Origin: Entomortierella parvispora
Lineage: Eukaryota; Mortierellomycota; Mortierellomycetes; Mortierellales; Mortierellaceae
Length of the DNA stretch: 64,000 nucleotides
Assembly: GCA_963573315.1 (NCBI GenBank)
Contig: OY752150.1
Location: 186,001-250,000, forward strand
Direction of reading: 5' to 3'
The notes beneath the pieces were generated by a model, which saw nothing but the letters and a program-made list of their open reading frames with translations, did no database searches and was not told the DNA's origin. Positions 34,801 through 44,367 of the stretch are shown here, piece after piece. Numbering within the stretch: the stretch's first letter is position 1; the number at the start of each line of letters is the position of its first letter. The translations under genes were made by a program, and so were the position numbers.

Positions 34801-35486
34801 GTGTGTTTGTGTTTGAGTGATATCATGCCACTCCGGTCCTCGTTTGTTGTTGCACTGCTGTCCTCTTGTGTGAGTGGATGCTGTAAGCTTTGTGCTCTGT
34901 TTGCTGTACCTGGTGGAGGTATTGGGCCTGCCTGGAAGTTCTTGGGGCGGGCCCGTCGATACAGGTCGTCGTACGAGGGACCATGCTGCACAGGCCCCTG
35001 GGGTGGTGGCGGTGGTCCATACCGCTCCATCACTGAGAATGAATGCAATAAAGGCGGGCGCGATGCAAAAAAGAAAAAAAGAGGCTATTAATAACAGAGC
35101 AGGAAGAGGTGCACTCTTTTTGCATTGGATGTCCATGGCCTCCATGGGAGCAAATATAAAAACAAAAAAAGGCGAATTCCACAAATAACATTCATGTCGC
35201 TCTTACTTGGTCGAACAGGGCCGCCAGGCACGCCTGGCGCAGGGCCACCGAGACCGGGGCGCGGATGTGGATGCGGATGTGGGTGTTGATGTGGATGTGG
35301 AGGCGGATGGGCAGGATGGGCAGGGTGCGAGTGGTCTCTGAGGTTGTTCATGCTGGTGGAGCCGCGCGGGATCTGGTAGTGGTGGTGGAGATGGTTGGCG
35401 CTGTTGCTGGATGGCATGCTAAGCATCTCTCCGGAGGTGGACCGGACATGGTTGCGCGGGGTGGTGTTGATGGAGAGGGAAGCCAT
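28399..35486 (-). CDS. CPS1/DIP2-like protein with two adenylate-forming (AMP-binding) domains, 10 exons
   Basis: A large protein of the DIP2/CPS1 family (yeast Cmr2 is related), whose members carry tandem fatty-acyl-AMP-ligase-like domains; yeast and animal members have been tied to diacylglycerol balance. Exons in coding order: 35486-35207, 35032-34910, 34391-32799, 32706-32322, 32222-31888, 31787-30852, 30750-30392, 30277-29799, 29684-29463, 29371-28399 (1894 aa). The first ANL domain starts near residue 160; the second spans about 930-1550, with GDKVVLLFPNCVEFAATVYA and LGLVPIPVQLP. The P-loop, YTSGTTGxPKG in active enzymes, reads YIEYSKSPNGELKGVAVSH in domain 1 and VFVHYSADMRRTLVKVSH in domain 2, so classic catalysis is doubtful. 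The N terminus has a His-Pro repeat. The last 320 residues are Ser/Gly/Asn-rich. Intron 2 (519 bp) is the least certain join. Confidence 0.9.
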
Positions 35487-35823
35487 GAGGGAGGAATGAG
35501 TCCTCGGACAGGGAGGGATCGAATGCAGAGAGACGTTGAAGGAGGGGGCGACAGAAACGAGGAAGAGGGGTGAGGTGACGAAGAGAAGAGGGAAGGCAGG
35601 AAGGAGGGCAAGGGAAAGAGGGCGTCAATGAAGGAAGGGAAGAAGGAAAGGAAGGGAGAAAGAGAGGTGTGCGATAATATTGAGAAATCAGAGACTCATA
35701 TCGAGAGGTGTGAGAAAGAGGACCACAGCACACAACGCGACAAGCTAAGACAATAATGCGGCAGGCAGGCAGCTTCCTTGTTTCCCTCTCCCCTCCCTCC
35801 CTTCCCTTCATGCCTGCTTTCTT

Positions 35824-35900
35824 TCTTCCTTCCTTCCTTCCTTCCTTCCTTCCTTCTTTTCCTTCCTTCTTTTCCTTCCTTCTTTCCTTCCTTCCTTCCT
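35824..35900. repeat. CCTT/CCTTT microsatellite
   Basis: An interrupted run of CTTCCTTC units in the divergent promoter region. Purine/pyrimidine mirror tracts of this kind can form triplex DNA. Confidence 0.8.
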
Positions 35901-35957
35901 TGGCCGTGCGTCGCATCGTCCTTCATCCCAAACGACTTATTTATATCCGCGACCGTG

Positions 35958-35964
<7 letters not shown>

Positions 35965-35989
<25 letters not shown>
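35965..35989. repeat. homopolymer of 25 T
   Basis: A T25 run followed by one A and nine more T, in the divergent promoter region. Confidence 0.9.
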
Positions 35990-36582
35990 ATTTTTTTTTC
36001 CGTTGGGACCTTCACGTCCTGGCAACTACACAGACAGCCAGCTGCAGATGAGACGGGACAAGACAATAACGAGAAAGGGTCCTGGCTTCTCTCTCTCCTT
36101 TTCCTCTGCGCGTGTCTGTCTGTCTGTCTTGTCGGTCCGGTCCTCTCTGCCCGCCTGCAACCACAACTACCAACTGCCACCTTGCACCCAACACACCCAA
36201 CGGTGTGTTTGTTATCCGTTTGCGCTCCCTTTCTTTTCTCTTGTATTCATCGCCGCCGTGCAGACAACAACGATGGCTGTGGATGTGGACACCATGGTCC
36301 GTGGTCCACCTAAAAGGGCCATTCGCCTCTCCTTTTCGGATCCAATGCCCTTTTCTTACCTTGTCTACCATCGTTTGTCGTCTTTCTCCTCCGTTCGTCC
36401 ACTCTCATCCTGTCGTTGTCTCCTCACCCACTTGCCCACCGCTACATCCACAGAGTCTTTGAGTTCGTGAACAAGTCCTCGACCTTGTTCACTCTCAAGA
36501 AACAGACTACTCTCTCCACTCCCTCTTCTACTTCCTCTTCGCCTTCCTTCCCCCATTCTCTGTCCCTAACAGAGTCATCGTC

Positions 36583-39469
36583 ATGTCATCCGACGCAAAT
36601 CATTATCATTCTTATCCTCATCCAAAGCCAGCCTTCATCAGTCCTACTTTATTTTCCGCAACTTCAATACCTTCGTTCTTCTCTACTGATTCAGCCTTGC
36701 CATCCCCCATCCCCACCACTTCCTCAACAACAGCAACAACAACCGCTTCAACACCCACTTGCACTCCCGTCATCGACTGCGCGCCGGCGGCGTGTTCAAC
36801 GCCTTGCAAAACTAACTATGTCTGTAGTCTGAGTGTCGTCGACTCCAGTTGTGAATGCCCAGTGGCGACGTGTGTCAAGATTGGCTTCGACACTGGTTCA
36901 GGATCAGCCAATTCCACGACTAATGGATCCAATGGTAGCACAAATCGCGGCGACAACGACGGTTCAACGAATATCCTTCTTGGCCCTGTCATCGGTGGTG
37001 TTGGGGGTCTGATACTCGTGATTGTGGGTCTATTGCTATTATTGAGGAGGACCAAAAGACACCGACAGCAACAGGAAAAGGCACTGCTGGATGATGATAC
37101 TTTTCTCGGCCAAAGCGACAACACACATTCGCACCTTGGCACCCACCATGACTGGCACGGGGTAAAATGCTCTTTGTTTTTCCTGTTCTGTTGCTCTCAC
37201 TGGAAAGCCCCTTGAATCCCACCCCTCCTCCCCCCAGCAGACTTTGCCCAAGTGCCCGAGCGCGCTTATTATTGGGGCTTTATACCTGGTTGGGGTCCAT
37301 TAACAGCGGACAGCTCTCCCGTGCGATGCACTCGACTTTAATGCAATTATCACACACCGATATATTGAATCATTTTCCATTTTTCCGGCCTCATGGGACC
37401 CTGTCCAAAGGCAAATATCCTCGACCTACATCCCTTCTTCTCCCTCCATTTCGTCTTTCCCTCCTCTTCCTCCTCTTCCTCCTCTTCCTGCTCCGTGTCT
37501 CCTCTTTTCCAATGCCAACATGGCGGGGACCGAAAGGTACCTACCTGTCTTCTTCATTTATAACTCGCCCTGTCAACACGCGAGCTTCATATGTGATCTT
37601 CAATTGCAGCTTACATCCAAACACTTTCCTCCCATCCCATCCCTTCTCTTTTCCTTCCTCCTCGAGGGGCCCCGCCCTTTTCTTTCCTCTTTTTTTTTTT
37701 TTTTTTTTTTCTGGATCCCCAATCCAGAAACTCGGCAATTAATGCAGTGGTTTCGAAACACTATGCAGGGAGGACAGACCCTTTTTGTTTTTTTTTGGTG
37801 TGCTTGGCTCACTTTTTCTAACCATCTTTTGCGCCTTGCTGCATGAACAATCTCTCTCTTTTCTCTTGCTCTCTCCCTTTCCCCCCTCCAGTCACCATGC
37901 ATGGAGGCTCGAAGAACGGTCGATAGTGATAAGGACAATGTTATCCAGATCGGATACATTCCTAGTATTCTTAGCGAGGATGGTCATCTGATACAATTGC
38001 CAGAAACAGCGGCTCAGCCGCAACGCCATCACGATCTCGAACGACGACCCCATGCACCATTCATGGATCAAGACCAAAACAAACATTCTTCGGTCGCATC
38101 TGACTCTAGTACCCTCTCGACCGGTGTCTTGAATGAGGCTGTAGTCATGGCCATCACGAGAACGAACGCGAGTCCTCAGGTCATTCGACTGGAGAATATG
38201 AAGAGCAATGCCTCGATGATCCAACAGTCCAACAGTCTCCACTCTTCAAATTCGATCAAAAGGACACTCTCCCAACTGACCAAGAACCGGGTACTCGGTC
38301 GAAACAAGAGTGGCTACAAGAGCAGTGATGAACCAATGTCGGCTGCTGGGATGGGTTCCATTGGTCCAACAACAACAACTCCTGAAGATATGAGTAGGAG
38401 GCTCGAGCTAACGATCAATCATGATGATTTCGTCCAGGATCTGTCCTCCTTGGGGTCTTTTCTGGATGGACAGGACAAGGAAATGAATGCCGGCCATATG
38501 ATCAACAACAACAACAATTTCAGGGACAGTAACAATAGCAATTATTACAGCGAGAGTGATACTGAGAGGGAAACAGTTTACATGTACACACCCGCCGTAA
38601 TCGTAACAGGCCCTTCAGTCCGGTCTTCAGCACAGTCGACCGACTCTGCCATGTCACCGACTGGTGGGAGAAGATCAGGCCCCAGTATCCCGAGCATGGT
38701 TCTAGAGTCTCGGCCTTTTCAGTCCATGTCCTCATCGTCTGGCTCGACCCCAATTGGATATTACTACCAGCACCCGTCTTCCCATGCACCTTCTAATTCA
38801 ATCCCCAAACCGGGCTGCACTCCAGATCATGGATACCCCTTGACCGCCACCACCAAATCCCCCTCCCTTCCCAGCTCCTTACCCTCCTCATCTTCTTCAT
38901 ACTCCAACAATGGGATCGACATGACCGTCGAAAGTCATTCCGCCCCCACCACGGCCCTCGTCTCATTACTAGCGTCGACATCCAACAGCAACAACAATCA
39001 CAACAATAACAACAATAACAACAGCACCAATCTACCACCAAAGATCTCTACCAGCTCCACTCCAGCCATGTTCACGTTCGCGTCTTCAACCGTCCACCCT
39101 CTGTCCTCTTCATCTTCCACCTCATTTTACTCTTTTAAATCCTTGCCGGGTCCATCCCCAGTCTCTGCAGGGCCCTCTCCCGTAACTCCTTTGGGCTATG
39201 GATTCGCCGCGTCTTCCACAGGCTCTGGGACGACCATCCATGGAGGGGGAGGAGGAGGAGGAGGGGGAGTCATGATACATCACAACTATGGTATCAATTT
39301 CAACAATGACGGATCGATAGGGCCTATTATGACCACCACTAGAGATTCCACCCTCTCAACCCTGAGTTCCATTGACGCCCCATCCACAACTACTAGAGGC
39401 GATGGAGAAGAAATCATGATCTTTTGGGATGGACATCGTGGATCCCGAAGCTCTTCCACCATGCAATAA
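36583..39469 (+). CDS. OPY2: Opy2-like membrane anchor protein, 2 exons
   Basis: A likely homologue of yeast Opy2, a single-pass plasma-membrane anchor that recruits Ste50 and so feeds the HOG and filamentation MAP-kinase pathways. Exons: 36583-37161 and 37892-39469 (718 aa). The outer N-terminal part has eight Cys (residues 60, 66, 71, 75, 81, 90, 92, 97) in the Opy2 pattern (CSTPCKTNYVC ... CECPVATC). One membrane helix follows (about 131-155, GPVIGGVGGLILVIVGLLLLL). The cytosolic part begins with basic residues and has NVIQIGYIPSIL, close to the NVIQIAYIPG motif I recall from filamentous-fungal Opy2. This motif lies in exon 2, which supports joining the two exons across the 730-bp intron. 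The rest is Ser/Asn/Gly-rich and disordered, with polyAsn and polyGly runs. There is no cleavable signal peptide, as in yeast Opy2. Confidence 0.75.
37690..37710. repeat. homopolymer of 21 T inside the OPY2-like intron
   Basis: A T21 run about 180 bp before the acceptor of the unusually long (730 bp) intron. Confidence 0.85.
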
Positions 39470-40064
39470 AAAACAACAAAACAAAACAAACAAAACAAAA
39501 CAGAACCAGATGCATCACACCTGTCCCTTCTCCTTGTTTGTTTTTTGTTCAAAAATAGAGAAAGGATTGGTGGTGCTGATTTGTTTCATCACACAAACAA
39601 CGTGAAAAGCTCCACCAAGGATAAGAGAGAAGAGGATTCATTCTTTTGTTCATGTTTGCCTGCAGTCTTTGTTTTAACACAATCTGAGAGGGGCCATTTG
39701 CACGGAAAAATCGAGTCAAAAGGGGGGGTATGTATGATAGAAATGCAAGTCTGCAATCGGACCGTTGTAACGGTCCGTCCGAGACGACAAACAACATGGA
39801 TTGTTTAGTTTATTTTTGGGGTTGTGAATGAGGGGATGGATGCGAAGATTAGAATAGATGTTTAAAAAAAATGAGAGAGGGGAAGATGCAGGCGATTCTT
39901 TTTGTTCGAATGATGTGGGTGTTGTAGCAATGAGGAGGGGTGGTCTCGAAGGGTCATGTTTTACAAATAACAGAGAGTGAGGAGGGTATAGAGAATGATC
40001 AATTGAGATAAACAGAGCGAAAGAGAAAAAGAGAGAGAGAGAGAGAAGGGGGGCCGTGTTTTCT
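39470..40064. other. convergent 3' flanks, no gene seen
   Basis: About 600 bp between the OPY2-like gene and the minus-strand DPBB gene. It starts with AAACAAAACAAA repeats and ends with a GA tract (40030-40047). GGACCGTTGTAACGGTCC (39759-39776), an 18-bp perfect palindrome, stands out and could act as a hairpin at the transcript 3' end. Confidence 0.5.
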
Positions 40065-41339
40065 TTACACAAAGCTCCACTCGACTTCAAGGATACCCTC
40101 GTTCAGTCCGCCGGGAGCCAGCTTCTTGAACGCTGCCTGGGACAGATCCAAGTCGCCCTTGCTGCAGTACTGGCTTGGACACATGTCCACAACGGTGACA
40201 ATGACCGTCGTACTTGATCCCTTGGCTGTTACCGCAAGCTTTTCGCCGCAGATCTTGGTGCCAGTGCCCATTTGAGCTAAAAACGTTCATAAGAAAGAAA
40301 GAACAAATATCGAGGTGAGTGATCGAGCGCGCGTTTGTTTGTTTGCAGCAATTGATGTTGCACAGCACAGCAAAAGACGTTGGATCTTACCTTGGTTAAC
40401 AGCAACAATCATGTCAGACTGGGAGTACGAGTGGCCACACTGACCATTCGTGTCAGAGTACCAAGTGCCGCGACCTGTGAACTCGGGCGAAGGGGGTTGC
40501 GTAGGAGAAGGGGCAGAGGACGACGTGGTTGTTGTTTTCGTAGGCGTTGGTGTTTGTGTTGGTGTTGTCGCTGAAGGCGATGGCGAGGCGCTTGCACTAG
40601 GTGCATCGGTCAAGGTCCACACAATGTTGATGAGATCGTTAGGCGAGATAGAAGTCGAGTTGGGAAGCAAAGGCGAGATAGGGTCCATCATATCCGCCAA
40701 TGTTTTGTTGGCACCATCCTGGAAGGTGATATCCTCAAAGGGTACATTAGGTGCCAACTCTTCCAAAGTATCGAGGTTGATGACCTGGATCGATCCAAAG
40801 GTACATTCATCACAGACACCCACGACCTGGGCGACTGTGGACTGCAAAGTGTTCTCGCGGTTCTGAATCGAGATCCATTGGCCGCATGTTGTGTTGCTGG
40901 AGGACAATTCGCCGAATTGAAGGGGGTTCATGAGCACGACATTGTCCGTGGTGGGCGAAAATGTCTTGTTGTTGCAGCCAGTGTACGTGTCCGTGTTGGT
41001 GTTGTAGTAAACAAGGGTCGAGTTGGAGGTGCCAATGGTGGGGGAGGAAGTAGGGGTGGCGGACGGTGATGAGGTAGGGGTGGAAGAGGCGGATGCTGAT
41101 GTAGAGGTAGGAGATGAAAGACTTGATGATGATGATGATGTAGTGGAGGGAGAGGGGGAGACAGGAGTGTGAAGGAGAGTGGCGTTCAGGTACGAAGCGG
41201 TTCCAGTATAGTCTGAACCCCAGACAGTGGCATTGGATCCATTGGTAGGAGGTGAGCTGCTGGGTGCTGAGAAGGCGGTGAAGAGGGCACTGGTGATGAT
41301 GGAGAGAGGTGATGATGTGAAGCGAGGAATGGGTGCCAT
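40065..41339 (-). CDS. secreted protein with two barwin/RlpA-like (double-psi beta-barrel) domains, 2 exons
   Basis: Likely a secreted or wall-bound protein of 386 aa. Exons in coding order: 41339-40391 and 40276-40065. The N terminus (MAPIPRFTSSPLSIITSALFT) is a plausible weak signal peptide. A Ser/Thr/Pro linker, a good O-mannosylation target, precedes the first fold (about 105-245): VVLMNPLQFGE, CGQWISIQN and VVGVCDECTFGSIQV, the layout of an RlpA-like barrel. A second Ser/Thr/Pro linker leads to a canonical domain (about 295-386): GTWYSDTNGQCG, DMIVAVNQAQMG, CGEKLAV, VVDMCPSQYCSKGDLDLS and a final LEVEWSFV, including the conserved His/Asp-type surface of RlpA. Fungal members are small wall-active or plant-interaction proteins; no enzymatic role is proven. 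Tandem barrels are less usual than the single-domain form. Confidence 0.85.
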
Positions 41340-44300
41340 GGCGGTATTATGTATATACGATATTAAGGTAGACAGAGAACAAAGAGAGGGGAATCCTTTC
41401 GGGAGAATGAGAGTGAGAAGTGGGGGGAAACGGCCGAGGCAGGCTCCGTTTTATACTCTGGGCGACAGGGGGCCGGTCCATTTGGATGAATCTCAGCTCG
41501 GCTGCTCTTCCACGCCCCTGTCGACCATTGAACTGCTCAATGGTTACTCGCAATGGGATACATTGATTTCTTCTCATTTTCCATAGAAAAAATAATTCAT
41601 CCCGGTGGTACTTGCATTGGAGCTTTTCACTCTTGACTCTCCTTTTCTTTCCTCGTCATCCCTTGCCTCTTGCTCCTCCGTGCCTGAACTGTGGCAAAAG
41701 GGTCCGGAGAAGAGAAAAGAGCAAGGGGTTTCTTAGCCCGTTTCCGGCATTTGGATCAAGGGTTTGACTTGTCTGTCCCTTTCTCTCCCACTCTCCCCTC
41801 TCCTTCTCCTCTTCGCCTCTGACACTATCCCGTACCCTCATTCCTCGATCTTGAGCTCGAATGTCCTCCTATGTTAGCTGACTCATTCGTCCCCTGCCAA
41901 CATATCGAGCGGACAGCGGCGGACCACTGATCGGGACCGATTGTTCTCTTTGTGCCCCTGCCCCTGACCCACAGGCATCGTTGCTGAAAAGCGGGCTCAG
42001 CACCCCTGACGTCCGACCGTCCTTTCATTTGTTCCTCTTTTGGCCCCCATCCATTAACTCTATTCATCATCGTCTCTTTGTCCTTGTGTCAGCGGACTCA
42101 AAGCAGTAAAGTGGCAGAACCCGATCCATTTCTTCAGGCTCTCATATTTTTTTCTTCTTTTGTTCTCTTTTTCATCTTCAGCCGTCCTTCTCTTTTGATC
42201 CGCTGCAGTTGTTGTGGTTTCTTGTGCTTGGCACGACCCAAAAGAGTCTCGCTGCCTCGTTTCCTTATTCACTCTAGTCTAGTTCAACGGCCATCTTATG
42301 AAGCGGCGCTGCGGTCAGTTTGTTTGACCAAACATCTTTCACACGAGATAAGGGGCGGTAACCCATTCTTTTTTTTCTTTTGTTGACGTTTGCCATCACA
42401 CCTTTGCGGGTCTGATCGTGGTGACCGCCTTCCCATTCCTGACTCCGGCGGTTGGGAGGAGGAGAAGGAAATCAACAAAGACACAAACCCGACCGTTTGA
42501 ATAGATCGACTCCATTCCGTGTGTTGGTGTCATTCCTATCTCTTTGTTGACCCTTGTCCATGGTCCGTTCGTCCCCCCCATCACCCTTTCCTCGGCAGAT
42601 CGGAGGTAGAAAATGGTATGCTGGGATGCACCTTTGCAGGAGAAGGCATGCATCTTTTGCCGTTTGGGGGGTGAGATATTGAGATGGTGAGTGGGGAGAG
42701 GTGCAGGAAAGTGAAGGGGAAAGACATTGGCAGTGCATTGGACAGCCCTGCCCACTCATCGCTCAGCAATTTCTTCAATTGAATATTACGGTTAATGCAT
42801 CTGGGAAGATGCATGCACGCACCCCTTCCGTCCGTCCGGTCCGAAGACAAGAGATAAAAATCATCTCACGAGCAAAAGCTCTTGCACGCTCCTCTGCTGA
42901 AACTCTTGCTCACTGCCACCGCTCGCCCACCTTGTTTTCATCTCTGAGCGATGGGGGAGATGATTGAACCTCTCTCCCCATCCCCCCATTCACCATTTCT
43001 AGTCAAAGTCCATGCTCTTTTTCTTGGCTCACTTGCCCGACTCACAATATTGTGCTTGCAATTAAGAAAGCAAGTGGCTCTGATCCAGTGGTTCTTGTAG
43101 AGCTTGGCAGCCACAGTACAAAAGTCGAGAAATGATATGGAGGAGGCTGAGAGGATTGTTGGTTGCGGTGGAAAAATCTACTGGGCTGGACTCCGACTGC
43201 GGACATGTTTTGTCACGTCCGGTCTCTGGCGGACATTTGATGATTGACCCCTCCACGTCAGCAATCCCGTCAGCAGCGGAGGAGCGCGTTTAACCCTGAG
43301 TTGTTTTCCTACCCCTTTCGGATCTTTTGTCTGATAGAGTTTTCTATGACGCTTCGATACCCTCATTCTCGGTCGGGGGAACTTCCACCGCGGCCCCTGT
43401 GTCTGTGTGGCGTCGATTTGTCTACGAGCTGAGTCCTATACGTGTGCTCTTCAAGTACATGGCCCAGGCCACGTCTTACAGTTGATAACAAACCCAACCT
43501 GCCAAGGGTCCCACCAAAAACACAAACGATGTCGGGACACAAAAGAAAAAAACAAAAATGCCGAGTCGGGGCGCCGCGTTTGGGCCATGTCTTGTGTCAG
43601 GGACAAACAAAAAGTGTTCCAGGGGACAAGGGAAGGGGCGTGCACTCTTACATGTTGATAACGGCAGGAATGTGTTTGCTAGGTGCTTTCTGTACTTTCT
43701 ACGGAGATCGTGAGAAGAAAGCCGGGAAGAAGAATGTTGGGAAAACCGACCCGTCCGTGTTTACGGGTCTCCGTAGGCGCACTCTTCTCACTGCCATTAC
43801 GAGTTGCGACGCTTTCACCCGATCCTGACTCTCTTCAAGTTCATCGTTCTTGACGCCAATGATCTCTTATCCAAGCGTAGGGCCAAGAAGGACCAGGAAC
43901 CAGGTTACTCCCAACCTTCTCGCGAGGCTGACGGAAGAAGTCGCACACAACATCATTTTTGATTCTCGATACTTGCCCGATCAGGAACCACGTGTGTTTA
44001 AACACGACACGTTGTGTCGACAGGTACTATACATAGTCTGCATACTACCACGGGGATGTATTCTGCTTAACCGTCAAATTGGACGAAGCTATGGAAAGGT
44101 GATCTCCAGGTCAATTGATGGTTTCCTGCATGATGCGGAAATAGGTGAGCCACGAGCAGGTCATTGTGTCCCCTTCCCCGCAAGCGAACGCGACCACACA
44201 TTTGACATATTGGCGCCGGACTATCATGTGAAGATCGCTGCAACCGTGACACTTGACACTGATACTTTGATACACGGCAGAGGTCTTTATTAACTTTACG

Positions 44301-44367
44301 TGTGAAGAGACAATTACATGGAAGTGATTACTATTCGATGTGCTATTTGAACGGGTAGCTGTTGCTG
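41340..44367. other. 3-kb region with no convincing gene
   Basis: The largest gene-free stretch here. The first 250 bp are the promoter of the DPBB gene. Short open frames occur on both strands, the longest at 43850-44293 (plus, 147 codons), but none shows a known motif or a clean start and splice context. Composition is ordinary, with few long microsatellites, unlike the other spacers. It could hide a non-coding RNA or a poorly conserved gene. Confidence 0.45.

Larger units (their letters stand above)
35487..36582. other. divergent promoter region between CPS1/DIP2-like gene and OPY2-like gene
   Basis: About 1.1 kb with (CCTT)n and (CCTTT)n tracts at 35824-35900 and a T25 run at 35965-35989. 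A plus-strand frame from an ATG at 36273 (MAVDVDTMVRGPPKRAIR) ends before the OPY2-like start; it could be an upstream ORF, but there is nothing to support coding. The 150 bp before 36583 are CT-rich. Confidence 0.5.

Noticed and set aside
35741-35916. Lys/Glu-rich frames across the CCTT tract
   Set aside because: They are pure microsatellite translation.
36273-36470. Short frame starting MAVDVDTMVRGPPKR before the OPY2-like gene
   Set aside because: It ends before the conserved ectodomain, cannot be joined in frame with confidence and shows no motif; at most it is an upstream ORF.
43850-44293. Plus-strand frame of 147 codons in the large spacer
   Set aside because: It runs from an ATG to a stop but has no motif, no clear promoter and no likely partner exons; a gene could not be supported.
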